Counted from the stretch's first letter, positions 9,183 through 17,985 are shown. The stretch is DNA of 64,000 nucleotides from Candidatus Chlorohelix allophototropha (GCF_030389965.1 NZ_CP128400.1:496001-560000), one strand, 5' to 3'. Translations and numbers: made by a program. The notes: a model not told the origin generated them from the sequence alone.

Positions 9183-9761
9183 TTATTCTTCAAAAAGCTT
9201 TTTAACTTTGAGAGTAAAACCGGGTATGACATCGTGACCTTCGAGCATGTCTTTCTCGGTGAGAGAAGCCACAGGTTCAAGGCTATTTGGCTGAAAAACC
9301 TCGATTGCCTTGCTAACAGGGTCAACCAGCCATATCAGTCGCACCCCTGCTACCTGATAGCGTCTTATGCGGGCGCAAGCGGCAATCGTGCCCTCTCTGG
9401 TAGAAGTTTCGGTGGTTGATAATACTTCAAGTACAAGGTCAGGAATCACAGTCAACGCGCTTTTGCTAACCCCTTTGGGTAAGCGTTCATTGGTAATATA
9501 TGCTAACCCCGGCAATGCTACATTGTATTCGCTTAGTTTGAAGGCAGAATCCACCCAAGCACGTCCTTGACGACGTTGTTGATCAAACGATGAGATGTAA
9601 AAAGAGAGGTTGCTAACAATCAGCAAATGCTCATCATCGTTTACTTTTTCAACCAGTTTCCCCTCGATCAGTTCGACAGGCTCTTCAAATTCGGGTAATT
9701 GCTCAAATTCAGCGCAGGTATAAGTGCGATTAAGTTCCTTAAATCTTGAAACTAAAGCCAT
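9183..9761 (-). CDS. Uma2 family (DUF820) restriction-endonuclease-fold protein
   Basis: The 192-residue protein has the PD-(D/E)xK-like core of the Uma2/DUF820 family: VELIEGKLVEK near residue 30, PDLVLEVLS (about 107) and IWLVDPVSKAIEV (about 138). The family is abundant in Cyanobacteria and Chloroflexota; its function is unknown and a nuclease role is only inferred from the fold. The ATG has CAGGAG upstream. It is the last gene after tmk (19-nt gap) in the galK-gmk-regulator-tmk set. Confidence 0.88.
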   Translation of the reverse strand: MALVSRFKELNRTYTCAEFEQLPEFEEPVELIEGKLVEKVNDDEHLLIVSNLSFYISSFDQQRRQGRAWVDSAFKLSEYNVALPGLAYITNERLPKGVSKSALTVIPDLVLEVLSTTETSTREGTIAACARIRRYQVAGVRLIWLVDPVSKAIEVFQPNSLEPVASLTEKDMLEGHDVIPGFTLKVKKLFEE

Positions 9762-9780
9762 TAAAACTACTCCTGATTAT

Positions 9781-10470
9781 TTATAGCAAGTGGCGATTTT
9801 GCAACACGGCGATAACGCGCTCGTGTATTTGTTCAGGTGGATACATATTTCCGGTGGCTTGGTCAATTACATCAAGGCGCACCCAATGCGGTTCACTCTC
9901 ACACAATTGTAAGTACATCTGCGCTACTTCGGATAGATAACCGCTATTGCGCTCGTGAATATCGCGCTGATGCGTGGTATAGTTGCGGGCTTCCTTGCGA
10001 TCAACCATACTTTGCGCTACAGCCACTTCCGAGTTAAAAAAGATTACCAAATCCTCGCGTGGGATGGCACTATGGGTTTCATATTCAAGTTGCTTGATCC
10101 ACTCGACAAATTCTGCACGCTTATCAGAGGGCAATTTCACACTGTGATAAGCCATGTTAGCGCTGGCGTAACGATTAATTAGTATTATATAGCCATTGTT
10201 TAGCCAATTCCATAGCTTGGTTGCGGAATCTTTGCGATCTTCTGCATATAGTAGCGAGGAAATATAAGGGCTTACTTCCATTACATCGCCAAAATCACCA
10301 TTAAGGTAGCGTGCTACCAATTTACCGTAGAAGGAATCGTAGTCGGGGAAATCGGCGCTGGCGATTTTTTTGCCTAGTAACGTTAATTTCTCCAGCAACA
10401 GCCTGTGCTGCACCGATTTACCGCTACCGTCTAACCCTTCCAGAACGATAATTTTGCCTTTTGGCTCCAT
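9781..10470 (-). CDS. tmk: Thymidylate kinase, divergent clade
   Basis: TMPK phosphorylates dTMP to dTDP for DNA synthesis. The P-loop is GLDGSGKS at the start. The usual DR(Y/F/H) motif is NRY here (INRYASANMAYH), a variant I recall from a branch of bacterial thymidylate kinases. A LID-like basic stretch (DRKEARNYTTHQRDIHERN) follows. At 229 residues it is slightly longer than classical TMPKs. The ATG at 10470 is preferred to an in-frame TTG at 10491, though neither has a clear ribosome binding site. It sits between the regulator and Uma2 in one operon. Confidence 0.9.
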   Translation of the reverse strand: MEPKGKIIVLEGLDGSGKSVQHRLLLEKLTLLGKKIASADFPDYDSFYGKLVARYLNGDFGDVMEVSPYISSLLYAEDRKDSATKLWNWLNNGYIILINRYASANMAYHSVKLPSDKRAEFVEWIKQLEYETHSAIPREDLVIFFNSEVAVAQSMVDRKEARNYTTHQRDIHERNSGYLSEVAQMYLQLCESEPHWVRLDVIDQATGNMYPPEQIHERVIAVLQNRHLL

Positions 10471-10509
10471 TGAGGAAAAACTTTCTAGCAAGAAAAGAGA
10501 TTTTATCAG

Positions 10510-11463
10510 TTAAATCCGGTAAGCTCCACCGGGTTTTCGGCGTTCGTTAAGCGCGTTATCGGCTTGATGTACTTTCTCTTGCGCTTTATCGAACCGCCGC
10601 ATTGCTAGATTAACATATAGTGCGTCAATCACGCTCAGGTGGGCAATGCGGCTTGCCATTGCCATGTTGCGGAAAGCGGTTTCGCGTGCAGTAGTAATCA
10701 ACTTAATATCTGAGAATTCGGTGATAGGTCCTCGCACATTACTGGTCAGGCAAATGGTGGTAGCGCCATTCTCGCGGGCTTTACGCAAAGCAAACATAGC
10801 TTCTTCTGTGCGTCCGGTGTGGGAAATGGCAAAAGCAACCTCACCTTTTTTCAGTTGAGTGCTAGAAACAGCCTGCATATAGCTATCGGTAACAACCGTT
10901 GCAGGCAAACCGATGCGTATAAAGCGATAATAAGCATCAATTGCGGCAGGGGCAGAACTACCGTTGCCATAAAATTCAATTTTGAGAGCTGAGCTTAAAA
11001 CGTCAACTGCTCTTTCCATCTCTTGACGGTCAAGAGTTTGCAACGAATCTGCAATTGCCTGCAAATCGCTGCGAAACAGCTTACCGGTGATGGTCATTAC
11101 ATCGTCGTTGCGCGAAATATCCTCATGGATTATAGAAACTGCCCCGCTGGATTCGGCTGCCAGCGCCAATTTAAAATCCTTGTATCCGGTGAAAGCCAAC
11201 GCCCTGCAAAATCGAACTACAGTCGCTTCGCTGGCACTAGCCACGCGCGCCAATTCATTAACCGAATAGGTGGTAACTTCGTGTGGATGTCCAATTATAT
11301 ATTCGGCAACTTTACGTTCAGCCGGGAAGAGAGTGTTATTTATAAGGGCAGTTTCAATGCGGGCAATACAACTGGTAAGCTGGATGGTATCTGCTTCACC
11401 GCTAGTATTAATTATTTCACTCATCTCCTTAGGTCTTTTCCTTTGTGAGAAACTAGATTTCAT
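10510..11463 (-). CDS. RpiR/MurR family transcriptional regulator
   Basis: The 317-residue regulator has an N-terminal HTH_6 domain (about residues 30-105, including the SASEATVVRFCRALAFTGYKDF recognition-helix region) and a C-terminal SIS sugar-phosphate-binding domain (about 150-285, GNGSSAPAA and ISHTGRTEEAM). Such regulators respond to phosphosugars. It stands 34-73 nt after gmk in a unit with galK, so a link to galactose or amino-sugar use is plausible but unproven. The ATG at 11463 has no ribosome binding site. An in-frame ATG at 11424 has AAGGAG abutting it and AAAGGA further up. A TATAAT lies at 11484-11489. Confidence 0.9.
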   Translation of the reverse strand: MKSSFSQRKRPKEMSEIINTSGEADTIQLTSCIARIETALINNTLFPAERKVAEYIIGHPHEVTTYSVNELARVASASEATVVRFCRALAFTGYKDFKLALAAESSGAVSIIHEDISRNDDVMTITGKLFRSDLQAIADSLQTLDRQEMERAVDVLSSALKIEFYGNGSSAPAAIDAYYRFIRIGLPATVVTDSYMQAVSSTQLKKGEVAFAISHTGRTEEAMFALRKARENGATTICLTSNVRGPITEFSDIKLITTARETAFRNMAMASRIAHLSVIDALYVNLAMRRFDKAQEKVHQADNALNERRKPGGAYRI

Positions 11464-11496
11464 GAAGCTTGCTGAATGAGGAAATTATACCATAAG

Positions 11497-12108
11497 TTAG
11501 AGCTTTACACGGCGCGGATGGGTTCTTAGTTTTTCGGCAGTGATGATTGCTATAATTTTATCAACCGTTTCGGCTAGGCGGCTTTCGTAGTTTATTACAA
11601 CATAGTCGAAGGTGGGTATGGCTTTCATTTCGACTTGGTAAGTATTCAAACGGCGGTTGAGGCTTTCGGGCGTTTCGGTATTACGATTCCCTAGACGATT
11701 TATCAAGGCTTCAAAGGTAGGGGGCGCAAGGAAAATAAATAAGGCATTTGGCACTTCTCGCTTGATGTGTGCTGCACCCTGTACATCGATACGTAGGATG
11801 GTATCTTCGCCCCGGTTTAGCGAATCGCGTACATCGTGTTTAGGTACACCGTAGCTATTGTTATAGACTACTGCATTTTCAAGCAGTTCACCCGATTTGA
11901 GTAATTGATAGAATTCTTCAGGGGTATAAAACCAGTAATCTTTGCCATGCACTTCATCCGGTCGTTTAGAGCGCGTGGTGGCAGTAACCACGAAATGAAA
12001 GGGTATTTTCCGCTGCTTTAACTCATCAATTACTGCATCTTTGCCTACTCCACTGGGACCACTGATAATTATAAGAAGCGGATTTTCCTGCCCCATGTAC
12101 TCAGACAA
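11497..12108 (-). CDS. gmk: Guanylate kinase
   Basis: Gmk converts GMP to GDP. The P-loop is SGPSGVGKDAV, with TTRSKRPDEVHGKDYWF (GMP-binding block) and RIDVQGAAHIK following. I choose a TTG start at 12108 (LSEYMGQ...) because GGGGAGG lies 5 nt before it. The next ATG at 12096 is 17 nt from that site, and an ATG at 12150 lies deep inside galK. With the TTG start the gene overlaps the galK stop by 8 nt, suggesting translational coupling. The residue after the P-loop Lys is Asp rather than the usual Ser/Thr (GKD instead of GKS/T). Confidence 0.95.
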   Translation of the reverse strand: MSEYMGQENPLLIIISGPSGVGKDAVIDELKQRKIPFHFVVTATTRSKRPDEVHGKDYWFYTPEEFYQLLKSGELLENAVVYNNSYGVPKHDVRDSLNRGEDTILRIDVQGAAHIKREVPNALFIFLAPPTFEALINRLGNRNTETPESLNRRLNTYQVEMKAIPTFDYVVINYESRLAETVDKIIAIITAEKLRTHPRRVKL

Positions 12109-13315
12109 TTTCACCTCCCCTGACTGCTTTGCAAATATGGCTCTGTGCATTTAAACCTGTGCGTTGTCGGTATTCTTGTACGACCTTTTCCTCGAAATCG
12201 GGCAAGCACTTAGTGGCTACGATATTGACGGTACAACCGCCAAAGCCCGCACCGGTCATTCTAGCCCCGATTACTCCGGGGACAGCTTGTGCTAGATCAA
12301 CCAGCAAATCAAGCTCGGCACAACTAACCTCGTAATCATCGCTCAGGCTGGTGTGGGAGGCGTTTAACAACTCTCCAAAGCGCCGGAGATTGGCAGGATT
12401 TGTGAAACCGGCTTGCATACGTTCAATTGCTTCAAGCGTCCGCGCATCTTCGGTGATTACGTGGCGAGCGCGCATTCTCAAAGTTTCGGGTAATGTTTCA
12501 GCCTGATTGTTAAAGTCGGAAAGGCTGATGTCACGTAATTGAGAACGGTTAGGCAAGCCTAGTTGGTTCGAAAGAATTCTAGCGGCTTCCTCGCACTCGG
12601 CGCGCCGTTTGTTGTAGGCGCTTCCGGCAAGGGTTCGTGGCACGGCGCTATCCACTGCCACGATTTTGTAACCAAGTTCCTCTAGCCCAAGCGGGATAGT
12701 GCGAAATTCAAGCGAACGAGTGTCTATGAGTAAAGCCGAGTCCGGTTCGCCCATTGCAGAAATGAACTGATCCATTATGCCGCTTTTAACTCCAATATAC
12801 TCGTTTTCGGCTTTCTGGCACGCCAGCGCCATTTGTACTCGCTCGAAACTGCTACCCCCCAAATGTAAGAAAGCTAATGCGGCGGCAACTTCAAGCGCTG
12901 CCGAACTGCTCAAACCTGCTCCACGCGGGACATCACCCTGAATCAGCAATTGCGCTCCCGGTAGCCCATTTAAATCCAGCAACCCGCTTTGCGCCAATGC
13001 CCACATCACCCCTTGCACATACTTAGCCCACATCGGGGCTTTACCGACAATGGGTTCCAGATTTGCAGGCTCAAATGTGGCACTATCGTTGTATTCGAGC
13101 GATACCAGTTCAAAGTGCCGGGCATCGGTAATTGGCGCAATTGCTATCAAAACACTGCGATCAATTGCTACTGGAAGTACGAACCCACCGTTATAGTCGG
13201 TATGTTCACCTATCAAGTTGACACGACCGGGAGCGCGCGCTACAAATGCAGGAGCTACCCCAAACGCTTTCTTGAATTCAATTTTTACTTGTTCTATTCT
13301 AATTGATTCTTCCAT
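12101..13315 (-). CDS. galK: Galactokinase
   Basis: GalK phosphorylates galactose at C1 in the Leloir pathway. The 404-residue protein has the GHMP-kinase signature: PGRVNLIGEHTDYNGG (about residue 27), GAGLSSSAALEVA (about 126) and the C-terminal GARMTGAGFGGCTVNIV. The ATG at 13315 (MEESIRIEQ) is preferred to a start at 13351, which adds 12 residues the family lacks. It is first in the operon galK-gmk-regulator-tmk-Uma2. No galT/galE is visible here. Confidence 0.97.
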   Translation of the reverse strand: MEESIRIEQVKIEFKKAFGVAPAFVARAPGRVNLIGEHTDYNGGFVLPVAIDRSVLIAIAPITDARHFELVSLEYNDSATFEPANLEPIVGKAPMWAKYVQGVMWALAQSGLLDLNGLPGAQLLIQGDVPRGAGLSSSAALEVAAALAFLHLGGSSFERVQMALACQKAENEYIGVKSGIMDQFISAMGEPDSALLIDTRSLEFRTIPLGLEELGYKIVAVDSAVPRTLAGSAYNKRRAECEEAARILSNQLGLPNRSQLRDISLSDFNNQAETLPETLRMRARHVITEDARTLEAIERMQAGFTNPANLRRFGELLNASHTSLSDDYEVSCAELDLLVDLAQAVPGVIGARMTGAGFGGCTVNIVATKCLPDFEEKVVQEYRQRTGLNAQSHICKAVRGGEIV

Positions 13316-13470
13316 AATCCTTATTATAGCGAGTCTGGATAAAATCTGCATTACCTCTGCTAATATAGCCTGAACCGGAAAATTATTATTAGTGCAAGCT
13401 CAGTATGTTTGCAATTTAGGAGTCTATAGGGTAAACTTATTGTGTATAAGGTTAAGAGTTGGACTTGCTG

Positions 13471-13499
13471 TTGACCTTGAAACTATATGATGGTAATAC
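13471..13499 (+). promoter_or_regulatory. Promoter of the ferritin-like membrane-anchored protein gene
   Basis: TTGACC (13471-13476), 17-nt spacer, TAATAC (13494-13499), then a leader of about 60 nt to the ATG at 13565. Confidence 0.65.
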
Positions 13500-13564
13500 C
13501 GGGAAGCTATAAATACTTGGCTGTACGGTTTTATGTGGCATACAGTCGAAGGGAGAATAGAGAA

Positions 13565-14164
13565 ATGGCAAACGGAAATCTTAAAAAAACCTTGCGTAAA
13601 GTCGTAGAAGGTGAGCATTTAGCAGCTAACGCTTTAGCAGTAGCTGCTAGTAAAGCAAAAGAACTGGATTTACAGCAACTCTTTACTGAACTTAGCACTA
13701 AACATGAAACGAATGCAGTTAACGCCGGAACAAAGTTAAAAGAGTTGGGCGGAAAATATCCCACTCCCGGTTTGCGGGACACCCTTAAAAAGGGGTGGGA
13801 ATCGGTAGCTACATCTCGAACAGCTTTAGATGCTATTAAATTGCTCCAGAAAAAAGAACGCGAAGCCCTTGTCGATTATAAGGGAATCCTGAAAAATACT
13901 AAGGATGAGGGATTGGTGAACATGATGGCACGCCATCTCGCCGATACCGTAGATAATGTGACCAAACTGGATCAAAAGGTTACCGAATTACAGAAAAAGA
14001 AAAAAGGCGGTAAATTTTTGGGTTTGCCGCGTTTGGTGTGGCTGGCAGCTTTGGGCACAGGAGCCGCAGTTTTCGTAATTCGGCGTCGCTCTAGTGCTCC
14101 AGAAAATCCCAGCACTCCCACTAATTCGACCGGTACGCCCGCCGGCGATAGCAATAAATCATAA
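13565..14164 (+). CDS. Ferritin-like (DUF2383-like) helical protein with C-terminal membrane anchor
   Basis: The 199-residue protein is almost entirely helical to about residue 145, with a LGGKYPTPGLRDTLKKGWES segment reminiscent of DUF2383 ferritin-like proteins. A lysine-rich stretch, one membrane helix (about 155-172, LVWLAALGTGAAVFVI), RRR and a Ser/Pro/Thr-rich tail follow. The four-helix part would face the cytoplasm. No clear di-iron ExxH pairs are visible, so metal binding is doubtful. The ATG at 13565 has AAGGGAG upstream; an upstream in-frame ATG at 13487 lies within the promoter. Confidence 0.7.
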   Translation: MANGNLKKTLRKVVEGEHLAANALAVAASKAKELDLQQLFTELSTKHETNAVNAGTKLKELGGKYPTPGLRDTLKKGWESVATSRTALDAIKLLQKKEREALVDYKGILKNTKDEGLVNMMARHLADTVDNVTKLDQKVTELQKKKKGGKFLGLPRLVWLAALGTGAAVFVIRRRSSAPENPSTPTNSTGTPAGDSNKS

Positions 14165-14287
14165 GGTGGGGTTCGAAGGCATGTTGCTTTACACCTGTTT
14201 TGGCGTAAATGAGATGCCGGAATAGTTAGATACGGGGCGAGCGACTCGTTGTGCGTTCGCCCTTTTCGTTACCAAGGAGTAGATACT

Positions 14288-14632
14288 ATCGAATCGAATG
14301 AATTGGCTCGGTTGATTGTTGAAATAGCCGAGGACAAAAAAGCCAGCAACATCATTTTGTTGGACATCCGAAATGTTTCAATACTTGCCGATTACTTTGT
14401 AATTTGCAGCGGTAATAGCGAAAGACAAGTTAAGGCAATCGCGCGTGATATTGAAGAACGCCTAAAAGAACAAGAAGTGATGGTGGCACACCGGGAAGGC
14501 ATGGATCCAGGTCGGTGGGTTTTGCTGGATTATAGCGATGTAATTGTTCACGTATTCACCCCTACCGAGCGAGATTACTATCGGTTGGAGAAACTCTGGT
14601 CAGGCGCACAAACTGTGCTTGTGGTACAATAA
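14288..14632 (+). CDS. rsfS: Ribosomal silencing factor RsfS, probable ATC start
   Basis: RsfS (Iojap) binds L14 of the 50S subunit and blocks subunit joining in stationary phase or starvation. The core is clear: ILLDIRNVSILADYFVICSGNSERQ, then GRWVLLDYSDVIVHVFTPTERDYYRLEKLW. Homologues normally begin about where an ATC codon (14288-14290) lies here, and AAGGAG (14274-14279) is exactly 8 nt before it. The only standard start further up is a TTG at 14249 with a poor site. If ATC is not used, the gene begins at 14249 with 13 more residues. The next gene follows at 34 nt. Confidence 0.93.
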   Translation: MESNELARLIVEIAEDKKASNIILLDIRNVSILADYFVICSGNSERQVKAIARDIEERLKEQEVMVAHREGMDPGRWVLLDYSDVIVHVFTPTERDYYRLEKLWSGAQTVLVVQ

Positions 14633-14666
14633 GCGGGTAATAGGGAATAACGACTTAGGGAGCAAT

Positions 14667-14870
14667 ATGAGTAAAGAAGCTAATGCCACAAAAGTAATCA
14701 GTAATCCCGAAAATAGTAAGGAACTTCTCACGGGGGTTTTAATAGGTGGAGCATTAGGGGTAGCAGTCGGCGCGCTTGCTACTATATTGGCGCGGCTGTT
14801 TATTGGTCTAATCCGTAAGGTTTTGCATCTCGACGATCAGAAGTTTGACCCTCGCTGGTTATTGCAATAA
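14667..14870 (+). CDS. Small membrane protein with glycine-zipper-like helix
   Basis: A 67-residue protein with one membrane segment (about residues 21-48, GVLIGGALGVAVGALATI with regular Gly/Ala spacing) resembles YtxH-like or glycine-zipper proteins. AGGGAG lies before the ATG, so this start is preferred to the longer frame. It is probably co-transcribed with rsfS. It converges with and overlaps by 12 nt the coiled-coil gene on the other strand. Function unknown. Confidence 0.65.
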   Translation: MSKEANATKVISNPENSKELLTGVLIGGALGVAVGALATILARLFIGLIRKVLHLDDQKFDPRWLLQ

Positions 14871-15164
14871 TTCGGAAGGTTTAAGTTGCTGCACATGCTC
14901 ACAAAGCTTGTTGGTGTGGGTTGCCACTTGTTCGTTGTTTCCTTGTGAAAGAACTGTTACAAACATGCTTAGTTCTTCCTGTATTTTTGTAGCAATGATC
15001 TCGGTTTTGTGAGCTAGCCTTCGGAAACGGATGCGCTCTTTTTCTAGTTCGATGAGGTACTCTGCGTTTAGTTGCTGGCTATGAGCTAGCTCAGCGTAGA
15101 GTTTTTTTATTTCCTGATTTAAAACCGTATTTTGAACTTCAAGTATTTTATGTTTCTTTTGCAA
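14859..15164 (-). CDS. Small coiled-coil protein, unknown function
   Basis: The 101-residue charged protein is predicted to be nearly all helix, with heptad-like Leu/Ile spacing between residues 5 and 70. It has no membrane segment and no recognised domain. It starts with TTG preceded by AGAGAG. Its 3' end overlaps the convergent small membrane protein gene by 12 nt. The composition looks like a real protein, but I recognise no family. Confidence 0.5.
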   Translation of the reverse strand: MQKKHKILEVQNTVLNQEIKKLYAELAHSQQLNAEYLIELEKERIRFRRLAHKTEIIATKIQEELSMFVTVLSQGNNEQVATHTNKLCEHVQQLKPSELLQ

Positions 15165-15299
15165 GGGTAATCTCTCTATAAATTCCTTGAGTTTGTATAA
15201 TATTACACAAATACTACAGGCTGATTATACAGACCTTGATAAGGATAAAGCAATGCTGTTGCAAGAGCATCAAGTAAAAGGCTGGTGAAAATTCGATAA

Positions 15300-16160
15300 A
15301 TGAAACACGCTTTAACTATAAAAGGTAAAACTTTTGTTTGGGGCGAACGCGCTTATGTGATGGGCATTCTCAATCTCACTTCCGATTCTTTTTCCGGCGA
15401 TGGGTTGGGCGTAGATTTTGAAAAAATTGTCACACAGGCAAGAACCTTTGCTGAACACGGTGCGGATTTACTTGATATAGGAGGTGAAAGTACCAATCCA
15501 TATCATTCCAGCCCGGTTACGGCAGAAGAAGAATTGAGAAGAGTTATTCCTGCTATTCGAGCCATTGTAGCTGTGACCGATTTGCCTATTTCTATTGACA
15601 CCTATAAACCAGAAGTTGCCAGCGCCGCGCTTGAGGCAGGCGCAGATATAATTAATGATATTCATGGGTTGGAAGATACGCAAATGCAGGAATTGGCGGC
15701 AATAACAGGCGCTCCGGTGATTGCAATGCATATGCGCGGAACGCCTGCTACAATGCAGCAAATGACCGATTACAACGGTGATGTGGTAGGCGCGCTGTTT
15801 GCTTATTTTAAGCGAAGGATATCCGAGCTTGAAGTTGCCGGCATAGCTCTTGATAAATTAATAATTGATCCCGGTTTTGGTTTTGCCAAAACCATAGTAC
15901 AAAACTATGAATTGCTGAATAACCTTCCTATTTTCAAGACACTGGGTTTACCGTTGCTGGTAGGGGTTTCGCGTAAAGGGTTTATCGGGCGAGGTATGGT
16001 AGAACCGGGGCAAGAACCTCCTCCACCCCAAGACCGAATTCTAGGAACGGCGGCGGCAGTGGCGCTTGCCATTGCAAACGGTGCCGATATTGTCAGGGTT
16101 CACGATGTAGCCGAAATGATGGGAGTAGTGCGTCTCGCAAATGCTATAACCCGTAGTTAG
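15300..16160 (+). CDS. folP: Dihydropteroate synthase
   Basis: DHPS joins p-aminobenzoate to the pterin in folate synthesis and is the sulfonamide target. The 286-residue TIM barrel shows MGILNLTSDSFSGDG (pterin/pyrophosphate loop), DLLDIGGEST (about residue 60), DTYKPEVA, DIHGLED, PVIAMHMRG, DPGFGFAK and GVSRKGFIG in order. The usual NVTPDSF is NLTSDSF here. No other folate genes are next to it. Confidence 0.97.
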   Translation: MKHALTIKGKTFVWGERAYVMGILNLTSDSFSGDGLGVDFEKIVTQARTFAEHGADLLDIGGESTNPYHSSPVTAEEELRRVIPAIRAIVAVTDLPISIDTYKPEVASAALEAGADIINDIHGLEDTQMQELAAITGAPVIAMHMRGTPATMQQMTDYNGDVVGALFAYFKRRISELEVAGIALDKLIIDPGFGFAKTIVQNYELLNNLPIFKTLGLPLLVGVSRKGFIGRGMVEPGQEPPPPQDRILGTAAAVALAIANGADIVRVHDVAEMMGVVRLANAITRS

Positions 16161-16237
16161 CGGTAATGAAACAAAACCCGAAAAGCTTGTGTCTTAGTTT
16201 TTAGCGATATAAATTGAGATAACTTGAGGGAAAAATT

Positions 16238-16720
16238 ATGAGCGAAGATAATAAAACTGAAGTCTCGGAAGTAAATCAAACTTGGCCCAACCCACAACCT
16301 AACCCGCGTTATTCACCACCTACCGGTTATGTTCCGGCTAACTCGGCGCCTGAGTGGAAAAGCGCCACCTCGTATCAGGCAGATAATTATAATCCAAATC
16401 CTTATAATGCTAATCCGGTACCACCTTACCAGAAAACACCGGTCGACCTTTATCGGCTTGCCGAGAAAAGAGTCAAGGAAAAGATGCGCTTTTACAAGCA
16501 TCTGACCAGCTACCTGACGGTAAATGCTTTATTGTGGGCGATCGCGTTTATCGGTTGGCTGAGCAACGGTTCACACAACCTCTGGACTCTGATTTGGCCG
16601 ATTTGGGTTACCGTTTTCTGGGGAATCGGGTTAGTGTCGGACTATATAAAAATATTCGGTTTGGGCGAATCTACTCAGCAGCGGATGATTGATGAAGAGC
16701 TACGCCGTTTGAGGCGGTAA
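16238..16720 (+). CDS. 2TM domain protein
   Basis: The 160-residue protein has a disordered Pro/Asn/Tyr-rich N-terminal half (to about residue 65) and a C-terminal 2TM domain (PF13239-like). This begins AEKRVKEKMRFYKHLTSYL, with two membrane helices (about 88-105 and 115-135) and the amphipathic end RMIDEELRRLRR. Family members are often fused to histidine kinases or stand alone; function is unknown. GAGGGA precedes the ATG. Confidence 0.75.
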   Translation: MSEDNKTEVSEVNQTWPNPQPNPRYSPPTGYVPANSAPEWKSATSYQADNYNPNPYNANPVPPYQKTPVDLYRLAEKRVKEKMRFYKHLTSYLTVNALLWAIAFIGWLSNGSHNLWTLIWPIWVTVFWGIGLVSDYIKIFGLGESTQQRMIDEELRRLRR

Positions 16721-16864
16721 GGCTTAAAGTCTAATAAAAAGTTAAATGACAAATCTTTGCCAACCTTGAAAAATTATGCTATGCTTTTATTTATAGCATG
16801 AGTAGTATAACTTCGAGATTATCAAACTGCTCAATATTCTAGGCTAAGGGTTTGTCATAATAGT

Positions 16865-17113
16865 ATGGCTGCAAAATATGAATATGGGGTGTTAAATTAC
16901 TACCCAACACCACAAGCCTGGATAATTAATTTCACTGCTACCGATTCGGCTCAAAATATCGAGCGGAAAGCATCTTCTAGCGCCGAAGGTATCCGAGTCG
17001 ATGTTTTCCAGGTTTTGAAAACGCTTGGTGAGGTCGGTTGGATTGTGTTTCAGGTGGATGGTTACATAGAGCGCGAGTATCCGGTTTATCATTTGAGGAG
17101 AGTAAGCAATTGA
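16865..17113 (+). CDS. Conserved-looking small protein, DUF4177-like shape, unknown function
   Basis: This 82-residue soluble protein has strand-rich ends and a central helix (VFQVLKTLGEVGW). The pattern LxxLGxxGWxVxxVDG and a closing YPVYHLRR strand resembles DUF4177-type small proteins, where an alpha/beta fold is closed by LNxLGxxGWELV, but the match is loose. Its stop codon TGA overlaps the TTG start of the next gene (TTGA), so the two are translationally coupled. Confidence 0.55.
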   Translation: MAAKYEYGVLNYYPTPQAWIINFTATDSAQNIERKASSSAEGIRVDVFQVLKTLGEVGWIVFQVDGYIEREYPVYHLRRVSN

Positions 17114-17937
17114 AGTTCACTTTGAACCTTAAGAAGTTAGGAGTTGGGTTCAAGATCGGTAAACAAAAAAACGCTCTTAATTATCCCTATACTCATAATT
17201 TCCAGGTACAAGACACTCTCCTTGAAAATCCACTACTGCCTACTTCAAATCCGTTGGTTAAGGGTTTAACTGAGAGTAAAGCTTCTCAATCTTGGTTGGA
17301 AGAAAAACAATCCAGAGATGTTAAAGCCTTAGTTGTTCCCTTAGAGCAAACACTTAACCACTACGAAATTATTCTCCAACGCTATGACTCGATGGTTGGA
17401 AAACTTTTGCTGGATATGGCGGGGGCTTCCCGGTGGAATCGGCTTATTTCTAAGCCACGCCTCATTCAGAAAAAAGGCAAGTCTATAAACGGTTGGGGTT
17501 GGGTTATTTATCGAGTACACTCTTCTGGGGAAGCAATCTTACCGGAGAATCCTACTCCCAATAACTACACCCTCTTTAACTTTTGGCAGATCACTTTTGA
17601 TTGTGCCTTAAAACCCGATTTTTCTAACGATTACAATCTCTGGAACTTGCATGCAATTGATAGTCTGTCCGAATTTGAGCGTTTGGCTCCCAGTGAAATA
17701 GAAAACTGGCTTAAAGAACAACTCTATCGGATGTATAAAACAGGGTGTTTATGGGTTGCACTTCCTGACTTGCTCGATAGCAAAGGACGCAGCCGAAAAC
17801 CCGATATTAATGATGCCTTGTACACATATAATATGCTTAGCTTTGGACGCAACTACGATCCTTACCAAACTGAACAACACTTCTACGATCGTCCCCCCTA
17901 CTCTAACCAATTTATTCCGGGTTACTTTAAACGCTAA
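17110..17937 (+). CDS. Hypothetical protein coupled to the 82-residue protein
   Basis: The 275-residue soluble protein is aromatic-rich in its second half. The start is TTG at 17110, inside the TTGA overlap with the previous stop, with GAGGAG (17095-17100) 9 nt upstream. It has a Lys-rich N-terminus, a helical middle (about residues 75-125, QTLNHYEIILQRYDSM) and a Trp/Tyr-rich region. I recognise no domain, signal peptide or membrane helix. Coupling suggests it works with the product of 16865-17113. Confidence 0.6.
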   Translation: MKFTLNLKKLGVGFKIGKQKNALNYPYTHNFQVQDTLLENPLLPTSNPLVKGLTESKASQSWLEEKQSRDVKALVVPLEQTLNHYEIILQRYDSMVGKLLLDMAGASRWNRLISKPRLIQKKGKSINGWGWVIYRVHSSGEAILPENPTPNNYTLFNFWQITFDCALKPDFSNDYNLWNLHAIDSLSEFERLAPSEIENWLKEQLYRMYKTGCLWVALPDLLDSKGRSRKPDINDALYTYNMLSFGRNYDPYQTEQHFYDRPPYSNQFIPGYFKR

Positions 17938-17985
17938 ATATAATTCTTGATTAATTTGTTAAGAAGAATTATTGCGGTTTAAGTC

